This document shows, piece after piece, positions 1 to 10,994 of a stretch of 64,000 bases of DNA. The translations under genes were made by a program, and so were the position numbers. This stretch comes from Corbicula japonica (lineage: Eukaryota > Mollusca > Bivalvia > Venerida > Cyrenidae): NCBI GenBank assembly GCA_038501625.1, contig JAZAYU010000006.1:12712638-12776637 (forward strand), written 5' to 3'. The notes under the pieces were generated by a model. The model was not told the origin of the DNA, searched no databases, and was given only the letters and a program-made list of their open reading frames with translations. Each line of letters begins with the position of its first letter. Positions within the stretch are counted from its first letter, which is position 1.

Positions 1-3000
1 CCTTCTTGTATCACACTCAACAGGTCATATCCGGATGCACCACGTTTGGTCATACAGTCAGCCAAATGATATTTCCCGGGGCACCATCTGATCTCCTTAA
101 CTTCGTTTCTTGATAACGATTCGTTGATCGCAGCCATATCGACTCGAAGACGTTTATCATCTACTAGCTTGGTAGAATGCAAGGCTTCTATTATGCTTCT
201 GTTGTCTACATAGGCTATGATCGATATAATGTTATTAGGCATTCCGAGAATGTTTTCAAGCATTCGCCTATAATAATACCCACATTCCAAACCTTCTTGT
301 AGACTGAGTGCCTCAGCAGCAATCGTGGAGCGTACAACCCTTTTAATTTTACTGGTATGCCAGGATATCGGACAGCAACTCCCGGAATTGTCCACCAACC
401 ATACTATATAGGCAGCAGTGCTGCCGGTGCCATTGCTAAGATTGCATAAAGACGCATCTGTAAACATAACAATCTTCCAGTCACTCACGGATTCGCTCAA
501 TTGTGTGAAACGAATAACTGAATTGATGTCTTTTAATCTATTGACTGCTTTGATGGCCCGAGAAAGATCTCCTACCGTAGCTGCCTTTAACTTAGTGCTC
601 AAATCAATCAATTCAAACGACAAGTCCGGTCTTGAGCCTTGCACTGCCCAGTTAATCTTTCCTACGAGTTTTCTGTAAATTGTCTGTTCCTTGGATGTCA
701 ACACTTCATGTTTATTTTGAACTCTCTTTGGATCTATCTGTATGTTCTCTATGTTTTGAATATATCTGGTCTGGTCTAAGTTAACTGCTCCGCTGGTCTG
801 AGAAATCCTAAACCCAATATAATCAAATTGTCCTTCCTCAATTTTTCCTGCAACAAAACGCATTCGTAATCGTGTGAGAATGTCTTCCACGCATTCGTCT
901 CCAGCATGGAGAAAATCGTCTACATGACAGCAAATTATTCCATTCAGCTTGTCCTTTGTGTGTAGAAAAAACATTGCTGGATCCATCTCTGATATCTTAC
1001 ATCCCAATTTAAATAACTCTTCTTTTACACTCTGGTAGAATTGCCTGGCTCCATCTTTAAGTCCATAAAGTCCATGTTTTAGCTTCCATATAAACCCAGC
1101 CGCACTTTCACTTTCATTTGGGGGTTTGATATATACATGTCTCGTGATTTCTTTGCCCTGCAGAAATGCTGACTTTATATCAGTGGTTTTCACAGTCCAG
1201 TTGTTTACAGCTGCAAACATAAGAAAAATCCTAAGTGTTCCTTTTCCCACCGTCGGACTATCACACCGCATCAAATATTCTTCTTCAAATCCCCTTACTA
1301 CGAGTCGTGCCTTGGTTTGTCCATCCTTGTTGGTCACCACCCATCGTGTTGACAAAACGGCTTGACCACAATCCTCTACTTCCTCATATGTTTTGAAGTG
1401 TTGCAGTTTCTGAAGTTCACACATCTTAGCGGTTGTGACATCACCATTTTCACAGTCCTGCTTTTCCACCATATTCACCTCATTAACCAGTTCCCATTGA
1501 ACTTCTTCCAGATTGACACTTTTCCTTTCTTTGCTACTGTCTTCCTCTATATTATACCAAAACTTGTTTCTTCCTGTAGCCTTGCCTGCCCTTCCCAGTA
1601 CCTTTGCCCGTATCCATTCATTTGAATTCGGTGTCCTATACCGAATACTGTCATTTGACTTTAATGTCATTTTAGCATGATGAATCTCTTGGAGCTGATC
1701 TCTATCTCCCAAATTAGGTTGCAAATTCTCGGCAGAACGTGATCTTGGTATTTCCTCAGTAATTACTGTCATGTCAGTACCTGCCATGTCACTTCGATTT
1801 AATGAGTGATCATCTGACCCATTAACAATGCCACTCTCTTTCTCCTTGTCAACATTAAGATCAGTTTTAGATCCATCAGGCACAATGTAATCATCTATTT
1901 TCTGCAGCCTGTTAGGAGACACTCTCACAAAAACTGCACCATGCCTAACGAACACCACCTTTCCATCTTGAAAAACCACCCTGCCAGGACCGAGCCAACG
2001 CTCTTTTCCCTCTCGCTTGTAGAAAACTTTATCACCATGGTCAAAAACCTGTTCAGATGCTCTCACTTTATTCCTCAAAGCTCGTCTGATTCTCTCATCA
2101 GATTCTGACTGTATAAATGCTCTACGAGCTGCATGCAAAGCATTCAAATGCCTTGCGAATTCCTCACTGCTGGTGGTACCATGTAAAGCGGGTAAGTTCT
2201 CGCTCATTATATTTGGTATGTTAGGGTTCTGTCCAAACACTAGTTGATGACTGCTAAATCCAGTCCACATTTGTAACGAATTTCTCGCCATGTTTGCCCA
2301 TGATAGTAAAGTCTGCGCATTAACTTTCCCACAATCTGCCTGCATCTTTGTCAACATCATATCAGTTATAGCATGAACTCTTTCACACAAACCATTCTGG
2401 AAAGGACTTTCAGCAGCTGTTGTACATAATTGAATGTTTAGAATTGATGTAATCTCTCTTACCTCATCCGAGTTGAATTCGCCACCATTGTCAGTCATCA
2501 ATGAGCCCATTACTCCAAATTTACCCACCCATTCCCTCATTAATGCATCTATGATCTTCTCTGGCCTCTTTCTGTCGACAAAAGTTGACACGGTATATCT
2601 AGACCACATATCTATAATGTGTAAAATCCATCGGCCATTCCATTGCTTTAGGTCCAAGGCAACTTTTTCATTGAATTTTGAAGCCATAGGCAAACCTACT
2701 ACAGGTCTTGAAGGAGTTTTTGCATAGACTTTGCACAGTTCACATTGATCAGTGATTTGATCAAGGTCCTCCTCATATTCTTCTTTCCAGATACCCGCAT
2801 CCTTCAACAGTGCTGTAAGTCTCTTCTTTGGAGGATGAGCAAATTGTCTGTGCAATTTCACAAAAGTTTTGTATCTCTCATCTCTGGTTAAAGCAGCAAG
2901 ACTGACAGCATAAACACTTTCGACAGGTACCTCCACAGTCTTATCTATGGGAACACAGTAATGACCAGATGATGTCAGATTTAACGCCACCTCTTTTCCC

Positions 3001-4265
3001 ATAATGTTCGCTGTGTCATTTTCAAGATCCATTTTCATTGAAGCCCTTTTCATCGCCATCCGCGACAACAACAACGGAATATCTGACTCCACAACATCGG
3101 TTCTGATCATCACAGCTTTGCCAGCAATCATAGCAGGTAAACAGTATTCCCCTTGGAAAGTCAGACATGTACCACCTCCAAACTTGAAAACTCTTTGGCT
3201 GCCTAATTTCCTCACCTTTTGTCTATCGCCCATGTCCAAAGATTGGATATAGTTGTTGATCCAGTTCCTACCACACACTGTACTGCTGCATGCGCTATCT
3301 AAAACAGCACAATTACGAGCATCAACACTCAATCGCTGAACCTCAACTGTGTCATACCCAGTAAACAATACTGCGTTCTCCTCTTCTACAGCATGAACCC
3401 TCTTCATGTTCTCCCAGCTGTCCGGACACGCCTGAAGCAGATGTCGAAAAGAACCACAAGACTTGCAAGTCAATGTTCGACCATCTGGACCAATGGGGTT
3501 AATTTTCTTCTTCTTGCCACCATCAGGAATGAACCCAGATCTCTCATTCTTTCTAGCACCAGAATGTCCAGATTTTTCCCAATTTGCATTCCTATCTCTA
3601 TCACCGCTATAACGAGCCTGTTGATTACCTCTCATCTTTGAGTAACCCGCTGCAAGCAGCGCCTCTTCATTTGCTGCTAGAAATGCAGGTTCAAGTTTGA
3701 TACTGGAACTGCCATTTGTCACACTTGTGTCACCCTTAAACTTCTTCAGTGACTTCTTAGCCTCCTCGTACAAAGTTTTCTTGTTTTCATAATTCATACC
3801 AGTTAAGACAAGCAACTTTTCTTCCTTTGTAATATTAGCCTTCCTGAGTAGCTTGAAAGCCAAAATTTCAGCAGGCAATGACATCCTCTTCTTCTCTATC
3901 TTCCGGTACTTTGCATCAAAAATAGAAATATATTCAGTAATCGACTGACCCTCTGATCTCTCGAAATCCTCAAAATCTTCGAATTTATCCAAACTGTCTG
4001 TTAAGTCATCCTTTGCAAGATGCAAATCCAGAAAATCAAGAAGAACTGACAAACCATCAACGCCCTTTAAGTCACGAATAGGTATTTGGTCAAAAACTTT
4101 CTCTCGTATTTGAGATTCATCATCTTCAGGCAAAGATAATGCAACCGCAATTCCCTGCTTTTCTCTACTTAGTTCGGTTATCTCCTTCCATGCCAACAGT
4201 TCCTGTTTAAATCTCTCGTAATTCTTCCCTTTTCCAAATACCGGTGGATTCAGTCTAGTTGTCAT
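1..4265 (-). CDS. Ty1/copia retrotransposon gag-pol polyprotein (C-terminus cut by window edge)
   Basis: I translated the minus strand from the ATG at 4265-4263 to the left edge, about 1420 codons, and met no stop; the frame at the start, integrase, reverse transcriptase and left edge is the same. Domains in order: Gag with a CCHC zinc knuckle near residue 264 (CKSCGSFRHLLQAC); aspartic protease near 322 with LDSA in place of the usual D-T/S-G; integrase with an HHCC zinc finger, then catalytic D in IIDMWSRY, D592 in TDNGGEF and E in CERVH; reverse transcriptase with TTDIKSAFLQG and the active site CCHVDD (D1116, D1117); RNase H with FTDAS near 1269 and HLADCMTK. Integrase before reverse transcriptase is the Ty1/copia order. 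The frame should end shortly outside the window. With its primer site and LTR just upstream, this copy looks young and possibly competent. The clade within copia is not resolved. Confidence 0.93.
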   Translation of the reverse strand, partial: MTTRLNPPVFGKGKNYERFKQELLAWKEITELSREKQGIAVALSLPEDDESQIREKVFDQIPIRDLKGVDGLSVLLDFLDLHLAKDDLTDSLDKFEDFEDFERSEGQSITEYISIFDAKYRKIEKKRMSLPAEILAFKLLRKANITKEEKLLVLTGMNYENKKTLYEEAKKSLKKFKGDTSVTNGSSSIKLEPAFLAANEEALLAAGYSKMRGNQQARYSGDRDRNANWEKSGHSGARKNERSGFIPDGGKKKKINPIGPDGRTLTCKSCGSFRHLLQACPDSWENMKRVHAVEEENAVLFTGYDTVEVQRLSVDARNCAVLDSACSSTVCGRNWINNYIQSLDMGDRQKVRKLGSQRVFKFGGGTCLTFQGEYCLPAMIAGKAVMIRTDVVESDIPLLLSRMAMKRASMKMDLENDTANIMGKEVALNLTSSGHYCVPIDKTVEVPVESVYAVSLAALTRDERYKTFVKLHRQFAHPPKKRLTALLKDAGIWKEEYEEDLDQITDQCELCKVYAKTPSRPVVGLPMASKFNEKVALDLKQWNGRWILHIIDMWSRYTVSTFVDRKRPEKIIDALMREWVGKFGVMGSLMTDNGGEFNSDEVREITSILNIQLCTTAAESPFQNGLCERVHAITDMMLTKMQADCGKVNAQTLLSWANMARNSLQMWTGFSSHQLVFGQNPNIPNIMSENLPALHGTTSSEEFARHLNALHAARRAFIQSESDERIRRALRNKVRASEQVFDHGDKVFYKREGKERWLGPGRVVFQDGKVVFVRHGAVFVRVSPNRLQKIDDYIVPDGSKTDLNVDKEKESGIVNGSDDHSLNRSDMAGTDMTVITEEIPRSRSAENLQPNLGDRDQLQEIHHAKMTLKSNDSIRYRTPNSNEWIRAKVLGRAGKATGRNKFWYNIEEDSSKERKSVNLEEVQWELVNEVNMVEKQDCENGDVTTAKMCELQKLQHFKTYEEVEDCGQAVLSTRWVVTNKDGQTKARLVVRGFEEEYLMRCDSPTVGKGTLRIFLMFAAVNNWTVKTTDIKSAFLQGKEITRHVYIKPPNESESAAGFIWKLKHGLYGLKDGARQFYQSVKEELFKLGCKISEMDPAMFFLHTKDKLNGIICCHVDDFLHAGDECVEDILTRLRMRFVAGKIEEGQFDYIGFRISQTSGAVNLDQTRYIQNIENIQIDPKRVQNKHEVLTSKEQTIYRKLVGKINWAVQGSRPDLSFELIDLSTKLKAATVGDLSRAIKAVNRLKDINSVIRFTQLSESVSDWKIVMFTDASLCNLSNGTGSTAAYIVWLVDNSGSCCPISWHTSKIKRVVRSTIAAEALSLQEGLECGYYYRRMLENILGMPNNIISIIAYVDNRSIIEALHSTKLVDDKRLRVDMAAINESLSRNEVKEIRWCPGKYHLADCMTKRGASGYDLLSVIQE

Positions 4266-4355
4266 GATGAAGCCAACAGCAAACACAAAGAAAAATTCCA
4301 CACCACAAAAAATAAACAGCACACAACTATTTCACACAAAAAGATCAATGGTTCG

Positions 4356-4366
4356 CTCTGCTACCA
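4356..4366 (-). promoter_or_regulatory. Primer-binding site of the copia element (initiator tRNA-Met)
   Basis: Read on the minus strand this is TGGTAGCAGAG, complementary to the CCA-containing 3' end of animal initiator tRNA-Met. It lies two bases after the end of the proposed LTR and about 90 bases before the gag ATG, the expected place for minus-strand priming in a copia element. Confidence 0.8.
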
Positions 4367-4368
4367 CT

Positions 4369-4538
4369 TGTTAATCCAACGCCAACGCCTTATTAATGCT
4401 AACGCGAACACCAACTAAGTAGAATCACTTTATTCAATGCTAACAATACTGCTTTTTTATTCAATCACTTCGTATCCAACGTCCATAACGTCAAGACGTC
4501 ATGACGTCACAATAACGTCATGTAAAGTTTACCAAACA
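4369..4538 (-). repeat. 5' LTR of the copia element (170 bp)
   Basis: Read on the minus strand the segment begins TGTTTGG and ends TTAACA, so it has the TG...CA ends of an LTR, and it ends two bases before the primer site. It holds several CRE-type motifs, including a perfect TGACGTCA at 4502-4509, and two AATAAA polyadenylation signals further on. That is the expected promoter-then-polyA order of an LTR. The partner 3' LTR would lie left of the window, so the borders rest on end motifs only. Confidence 0.72.
4502..4509. promoter_or_regulatory. Palindromic CRE site in the copia LTR
   Basis: TGACGTCA, the consensus CREB/ATF-binding palindrome. Further ACGTCA or ACGTTA half sites lie on both sides between about 4478 and 4522, so the promoter end of the LTR carries a cluster of such motifs. 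The regulatory role is inferred from the motif only. Confidence 0.5.
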
Positions 4539-5893
4539 TATTGAATGAAATATTTGAACATGAAATTATTTTAACACAATGTCAATAATTTAGCCAGTTT
4601 ACATCAATTAAATCAATTTAGCCATTTTATTTCAATTTCAACAATTTCGCAATTTTAGATCAATAATTTAACCGTTTTGATCAATTCCATTAATGTAGCA
4701 GTTTTATATAAAATGAAATCATTACGATGTAATTTGCCTGACCCCTATCGTGTTTTCAGTGTAATTTAACGAAGTGATAAATCTGTAAAGGTTTCCATTT
4801 TGATACTGTACAGTGCTCTACATGTTTTGTAATAAGCCTATCTTCAGATTTGCTTACCTTTTTGAATGCGTGACGATGGCAGAAATTTAAGAGTTTATAA
4901 ATGTACCTAAAACATCGTTCCAAGGCTGTACCCCTCCGGTTCTCTTTGTCGTTAATTGTTCGTGGCTTCACTTTTGAAATTGATCATTTGATATAACCAT
5001 GCTCTCTTCCTCTCTACTTTATGGCTGCGTGTGTAGGCTGTGTTTTTGTGAGTGTGGCAATTCCTGATATGCATATTTCATTTTTTTAAAGAAAACATAT
5101 AGATATAATCAGATTTTTTCCGACATCGGGTTCTTGCTGAATTTAACTCCAGATGTTTTATCTCACTTACGTCATTGAGCGCGTATTTTTTTCCATGACA
5201 GTGCCATTTTTTACATGTATGTTGTGTGTGCTTTTAAGCAAATTATTAAGTAGTGCGTGAATTAATTCACAACGGCAACGCATGCATGTTTTGTCATATG
5301 AGAACTTTAAGATGTGTAAAAATGAGGTTAGTACACAAGTTCAAAATGCTATGTCACTGACCTTTCCTAGGCAGAAACTCGTGAGGTTCTCTTTTTTAAT
5401 TTTTGGGGGTTTTTGCAGTTGATCCCGGTATAAATCTTATGAACACTTTTCCTCAACACATTCTGGCTGTGGGGAGAGGCTGTGTTTTCTTAATGTGGCT
5501 ATTCCTAATATGCAATGATTCACCTTTAAAACTTGTATTCTTAAAGAATGTTTAAAACTGCTATAGATAAATTATACTTAAATACATTAAATAAAAGTGT
5601 CGAAACCATTTTTGGTTTTAGAAATGACTTTACTGACTGAGATAAAAACTGTTAAATAATTCACACAATTCGTGCATTTCATGAAACGTACATTGAAAAA
5701 TAATACACTTAACAAAATTTTACAGAGCTGACCAATAGCTTCACCGAAGACGTAATTTTCTCGGACGCAATCAATATCCAATGACCTTAAGTGTTCGTCG
5801 ATAGTCAGTACTCGCAGCGCTAAAGATAATGACTGCTCTTTTAGCTGCTTTTTCCTATAAAGGATGTTACTGATTTATTATTATTACAAGTTT
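4539..5893. other. Intergenic AT-rich stretch with a dispersed repeat copy
   Basis: No gene is supported. Positions about 4918-5090 match a dispersed repeat of about 170 bp recognised by a CCAAGGCNGTA-like start, CATGCTCTCTTCCTCT, GGAGGCTGTGT-like and TGATATGCATATTTCA. A shorter degenerate match to its second half lies at about 5463-5515. Short open frames on the minus strand here have no recognisable domain. Confidence 0.5.
4918..5090 (+). repeat. Dispersed short repeat, copy 1
   Basis: Shares an ordered set of blocks with 19029-19155, 24400-24530 and 27729-27900: a CCAAGGCGGTAAC-like head, a GGTTCTC block, CATGCTCTCTTCCTCT, GCTGTGTRGGGAGGCTGTGT-like, GTGGCNATTCCTGATATGCATATTTCA. All copies read in the same orientation. 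Copy number and length suggest a SINE-like or other non-autonomous element. The family is not identified. Confidence 0.6.
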
Positions 5894-5895
5894 TA

Positions 5896-6458
5896 GCTTT
5901 CCAAAAAGCTAGTCGGTTATTAGCACAACCTTTTGACAAGACTGCAGAAAAGTTTGAATTTTAAGGCACTTTTATTGGATGCCATACAAAAATGTAAGTT
6001 TACTTATAGGTATTTCCTCTTTCGAATGAGATGTATTTAATCTGGTGATAAATCTAACCCTGTTTGCGAACAAGTTAATAATTTACTTGGAAGTAAACCA
6101 AAATGGAAAAGTTTGTCAAACAATATTTTTGTGTCAGAAAGTGTTAGAAAGCAATGCTTATCAAGCTGTAATATATATATCCAAAGCTACAGAATATGTT
6201 AAAAACCAAAGTTTTTTCACAGTCATAGAATGGGAGAGAAAAACGTGAACAGTCTGTCAGGGACTCACAGGTATGATAAAATTATTCTTTCTGATCTAGA
6301 ACAATATCGTTAGAATGTTGGTATTCACTTAGTATGTCTCATGTCTTCGAATAACAACCTAACGCATTGAATTCAAATTCGCAAAAAGTATGCACTACAG
6401 CGCCGTCTTTTCTTTTGTTAAAAGCTTTTGCCAATGACCGACTAGCTTTTTGGAAAGC
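5896..6458. mobile_element. MITE with 22-bp perfect terminal inverted repeats
   Basis: Positions 5896-5917 and 6437-6458 are perfect inverted copies of a 22-bp sequence that starts GCTTTCCAAAAAGCTAG. The interior of about 520 bp has no coding domain. Size and structure fit a non-autonomous DNA transposon; I did not find a clear target duplication, so the superfamily is open. Confidence 0.65.
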
Positions 6459-6467
6459 AAAATTTTG

Positions 6468-6690
6468 TATTGTCTATTATTGACAGTTTCATGACACGAT
6501 TTGATACTTCTGCAAAAGTATGTGTGTTCGCATGTTCCAAAGATCATTTTGTTGATTCAAAACCAAACTACAACTAAGTAAAGCTTAAACTTGTAGTGTC
6601 TATTATTTTCAGTTTCATTACCCGATTTAAGATTTCTGCAAAACCGTGTGTTCTGGTGTTCCAAAGATAATTTTTACATTCAAAACCTTA
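6468..6690 (+). repeat. Two-unit direct repeat of about 120 bp
   Basis: The block from about 6468 (TCTATTATTGACAGTTTCAT) to 6560 recurs from about 6597 to 6690 (TCTATTATTTTCAGTTTCAT) with the same order of TTTCTGCAAAA, GTGTGTTC and TGTTCCAAAGAT words. It is a diverged tandem duplication directly beside the 5896-6458 MITE. Confidence 0.55.
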
Positions 6691-7692
6691 TAAAACTTTA
6701 GCAACCAGTTCATTAGTGGCAAAATGCAAGATAACAGTTAAGCAAAATTATCAAGAAAGTACCGACGGATGTATCCATATCGAGCTAGCTAAACCATGTA
6801 AAACATTCGCTGGGATACCTCTGATCCCCGAGTTTCACAAAATGCTGCAAAATAAGTAGCTAATCTCTTGTCATTGTTCTCTACACATTTTATTTGCTTT
6901 GGCTTAATAAATTTATAATCTGTACATCGTTTGTTTATCAAACAGAGTGTACATTTACTAGACAAAATCCATGTACATGTATATGTTTATTGTTCGTTGT
7001 CGTAAATATCTTTATGAGTAATAAGCCTAGCTGATAAGAAACTGGAGAGAGGATTTAAGAATAGGTACAGACTCCAAATGTGACGTCCTTCAACAGCCAA
7101 TTAGAGGTCTCTGGGTTTTTATAGATAACGACTGGGTAAGAGTCTATCCATAAATAACGACTGAGTAAGAGTCTTATTATCTAAATTATCCGTTCCGTTG
7201 GAACGTGATCTTTGCTTTACATCACTGTTAACCGGTGTTCAGGTAGAAAGCTCAAGTTTGGTCCATTATAATATGTCGGTCATCAGGATGATCGACAATT
7301 ATTTGTTAATAGCATACGGATTGATTTCACCAAATACTCCGTTAGTTGTATGCATATATTACTCTCGTTCGCTTTTGTTAAAAAAAACAACATTTTATAC
7401 AAAAATACGTATACGCGAAATAGAATAGAACATGGACACTTTGTCGACCATGTTGTAGCAATGTCGTTTATTTAAGAACATTCTGTTCAACTAATTCATG
7501 TTAATTCAATGCTCTCTGTGGTTGCACAGACTCAGTCAAACCAAGCCTTCAACTACAATGAATTTGCATATGTCGTCTTTGGTGGTTTTCAAGTTTCCAA
7601 GTACATTTAATAAGTGTTGTTATTAATAACGTCCTTTAATATTAATATATACTAATGTATGTTTACAGAACTTCTAAACTCAATTTTGTTAG
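6691..7692. other. Intergenic sequence upstream of the gypsy fragment
   Basis: No supported gene. It contains a short local direct repeat near 7120-7170 (ACGACTGAGTAAGAGTC-like, twice). The word AACCGGTGTTCAGG near 7230 recurs near 10430, downstream of the gypsy pol fragment; it could be a remnant of a shared retroelement leader, but 14 bases is little evidence. No gag or protease sequence was recognised before 7693. Confidence 0.4.
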
Positions 7693-10278
7693 GCCAGTTT
7701 AAGATGGGTGGTTTCGATATACCAGCCAATACATTGTACATTGTCTGTTGAAAGTGCTGTCACAGAACCATGTGATGATCAACATTGCTCATCAAGAGTA
7801 AATGTTTGTCCTAGAGTAGTTTCCGTCAATAATCAAGGAAAAACTACTAGAGTTCCAGTAAAGATTTTCAACTTATCGGCTAAAGCAGTTTCATTGCCTC
7901 CAAAATCAAACTTATGTCAGCTTCAGGAAGTTAACGTCATACGAAAAGCTCCAATAATTGAAGAAAACCATGGAACACATGTAACACTTAACAATCAGAC
8001 AACAGGTGACAACAAAGAAGACCAAGAAGATGAACAAGAATTTACAATTACGTTAGACAACACAAACTTAACTGAAGATCAGAAGAAACAAGTAAACCAG
8101 ACATTTGCGAAGTGGAAACATATATTTTCGAAAGGACCAACTGACCTTGGAAACACTGATTTAATTGAACATGAAATTCATCTTTCCAATGACACACCAT
8201 TTAAAGAGCCTTACAGAAACATTGCTCCTGGATTATTACAAGAAGTGAAAGAACACCTTCAAGAAATGATTGAGTGTGGTGCTATAAGACAATCAAACAG
8301 TCCTTTTTCTTCAAATGTGGTCATAGTAAGAAAGAAAGACGGAACCATCAGATTTTGCATTGACTTTCGGAAACTAAACAACAGAACTATAAAAGATGCC
8401 TACGCTATCCCAAGAATCGAAAACACTCTTCATTTACTTTCCGGATCAAGATATTTTTCAAAGTTGGATTTGAAGGCCGGATACTGGCAAGTTTCAGTTA
8501 AAGAGGAAGACCGTTACAAAACAGCATTCCAAGTGGGTCCTCTGGGATTTTATGAATGTAATAGAATGCCCTTTGGCCTGACCAACGCACCAGCGACGTT
8601 TCAAAGGCTGATGGAGAGATGCATGGGATATCTTAATCTTCGAGACTGTCTCATCTATCTGGACGACGTCATCATCTTTTCATCAACTTTTGAGCAACAT
8701 CTGAAACGTCTAGAAGCTGTTTTTGCCAAGCTCGCTGAACACAATTTAAAGCTGAAACCATCAAAATGTGAATTTTTTAAATCAAAGGTTACTTACCTGG
8801 GTCATGTCGTTTCCGAAGAGGGCATCCAAGCTGATCCGGAGAAGATCGCTGCTGTTAAATCTTGGCCTGTTCCAAAGTCTATTAAAGAAGTTCGTCAGTT
8901 TCTAGGATTCACAGGCTACTATAGACGATTTGTTAAAGGATATGCATCAATCGTGAAACCATTGAATAACCTTTTAATTGGACATTCCACAAAAAAGGGT
9001 CAGAAATCCAACCGGAAAACACCTTTTGTTTGGGATGCAGAAAAGCAACAGGCATTTGACGACATCATTGAAAAACTAACCCATCCACCCATTCTTGCAT
9101 ACGCAAACTATCAACTTCCATTCATTGTGCACACTGATGCATCATCAACAGGACTTGGTGCTGTCTTGTATCAACGGCAAGGTGGAGGTGATAGGGTAAT
9201 TGCATATGCCAGTCGTAGTCTGAAACCGTCAGAGAAGCATTATCCAGCACACAAGCTAGAGTTTTTGTCGCTGAAATGGGCCGTAACTGAAAAGTTTAAC
9301 GATTACTTGTACGGCAACAGCTTTGAAGTATTGACGGATAATAACCCTTTGACTTATGTACAAACGACGGCAAAGTTAGATGCAACGGGGCATCGATGGA
9401 TGGCTGCTCTCTCAAATTACAATTTCGAAATTAAATACAGAAGTGGGAAACAAAATTCAGATGCAGATGGACTTTCCAGGAAATTTGAAACTGAATTCAA
9501 CAAAAGCATTACAAGTGATGTCATCAATGCACTTTCAATTTCTGCGACAACTGATAATTTTCAATCACCCATTGCATACAGTTTGGTTGCACCAGATAGT
9601 TTATCCTCAGTTGAGCCGTCAAAAGAGATTCTACCAGATGACATCATTGACTCTCTGTCACTTTGTTCCAAGGATTGGCGCAAGGCACAGCATGATGACG
9701 CTACCATTTCTCAGATAGTTACCTACCTTAAAGAGGGTACGAAGCCCTATGCTCTGCAGGCTTGTACGCAAGATTCGACTTTAAGAAAGTATCTGAGGGA
9801 ATGGGATCAATTGGAATTAAGGGACGGAGTGGTCTACCGTCGTGGGAAAGTGGGAGATCAAGAATATATACAACTGGTGTTACCTGTTCATCTCCGAGAA
9901 GAAATCTTTTTGGCACTTCATGATGACCTTGGACATCAGGGTAGAGACCGCACGACATCACTCTTCAAACAACGCTTCTATTGGCCTGGAATGGATACCT
10001 GGATAGAAAACAGAGTTCAGCGCTGCGAACGTTGCATAAAAAGAAAGAAATATCCAGTTACAGCACCACTAGTCAACTTCAAAGCTTCAGCTCCAATGGA
10101 AATATTGTGCATTGATTTTCTCAGTTTGGAACGGTCTAAAGGTGGTCAGGAACATATTCTGGTGTGTACTGACTTTTTCACTAGATACGCACAGGCATAT
10201 CCTACCAAAATTAGCTGGTGTTGCCAAGTCGCATACGACGCCATACCATCCGATGGGAAATCCCGTAGAGCGTTTTAA
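7693..10278 (+). pseudogene. Ty3/gypsy retrotransposon pol fragment (RT, RNase H, partial integrase)
   Basis: One open frame from 7693 (after the TAG at 7690-7692), with no natural ATG start, so it is a 5'-truncated pol. Counting from 7708, residues 1-100 resemble the protease-RT linker. Reverse transcriptase follows with FSKLDLKAGYWQV and the YLDD active site near 316-319, then RNase H with TDASSTGLGAVL near 475. The integrase HHCC finger (H-x4-H near 737, CERC near 775) and the first catalytic Asp (IDFLSLE) come next. RT before integrase is the Ty3/gypsy order. The frame breaks at about 10210: an internal deletion removes the middle of the integrase core including the second catalytic Asp and shifts frame, so residues after AYPTK are out-of-frame. 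Gag and protease are absent. Confidence 0.93.
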
Positions 10279-10371
10279 TTCAACTTTGTTGAAGATGCTA
10301 GGGACTTTGGACAACAATTTAAAGGCGGACTGGAAGTCACACGTAGCTCCGTTGGTACACGCGTACAACGT
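10209..10371 (+). pseudogene. Displaced integrase C-terminal part of the gypsy pol
   Basis: In the second forward frame, from about 10209, the integrase resumes (KLAGVAKSHTTPYHP, then NPVERFNSTL with the catalytic Glu, then LVHAYN). It follows the deletion junction with only a few bases shared, and it stops resembling integrase at 10371, where a tRNA-Lys primer-site-like sequence begins. The chromodomain or C-terminal tail of a gypsy integrase is not present. Confidence 0.85.
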
Positions 10372-10374
10372 AAA

Positions 10375-10387
10375 TGGCGCCCAACGT
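10375..10387 (+). promoter_or_regulatory. tRNA-Lys primer-binding-site-like sequence (plus)
   Basis: TGGCGCCCAACGT is the first 13 bases of a primer site complementary to the 3' end of tRNA-Lys(CTT). It is preceded by TAAA, as at the inverted copy at 11010-11027, and it begins exactly where the integrase similarity ends. Confidence 0.55.
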
Positions 10388-10994
10388 TGTGTTCTGAATC
10401 ACATAAGACTATATCTATTTGCTTTGTGAACCGGTGTTCAGGGATTTTTATTCCTGGAGTGCTGCAGCTGTTACACTTTGTGTAAAAGCTTGGATTGGGA
10501 TCGACGTCGTGCCGGCGTATTCGGATTACGTTAGTGGAGTAGGGCCCTACATATCTTCAAATCTACACGTCTTCAAGAGGATGGATCTGGAGGATTACTG
10601 CACGGGACAAAGGACACTTGGAATTCAGGATCTTGACATTTTTATAATGTGATGTGAACTGTGTTGTTGTGATTTTTTTTATTTTGGAGGATTTGTGTCA
10701 GGACTGAATGTGAGTCAATTTTGTTTGTTTATTTAGTTATGTGCTTCTTTAGTTAAAATTTTAAGTTTTTGATTTACATATTTATATAATTTTTTTCTAT
10801 ATTTTCTAGTAGATTGTTTGTAGATTTTTTTGTTTAATCAATTTTTGACAGAGAACCCCTTAAATTCAACCTTGCACATAACCCCGCATGCTCTATAAGC
10901 ACTTCTTTCTCTTTCCTTTTGCTGTTTTTCCCTAAAAGTTTATTTGTGGGAGTTTGCTTATCGGGTAGAGATTGAATTGAACGCATTGGTCTAC
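10388..10994. other. Segment between inverted primer sites, no coding domain
   Basis: About 600 bp with only short open frames that match no domain I know. It is bracketed by primer-site sequences in opposite orientation. It could be the untranslated leader or 3' region of an LTR element joined to the gypsy fragment by aberrant reverse transcription. Confidence 0.4.

Noticed and set aside
418..3641. Plus-strand open frames of 79-97 residues
   Set aside because: They are antisense shadows of the copia gag-pol frame on the minus strand.
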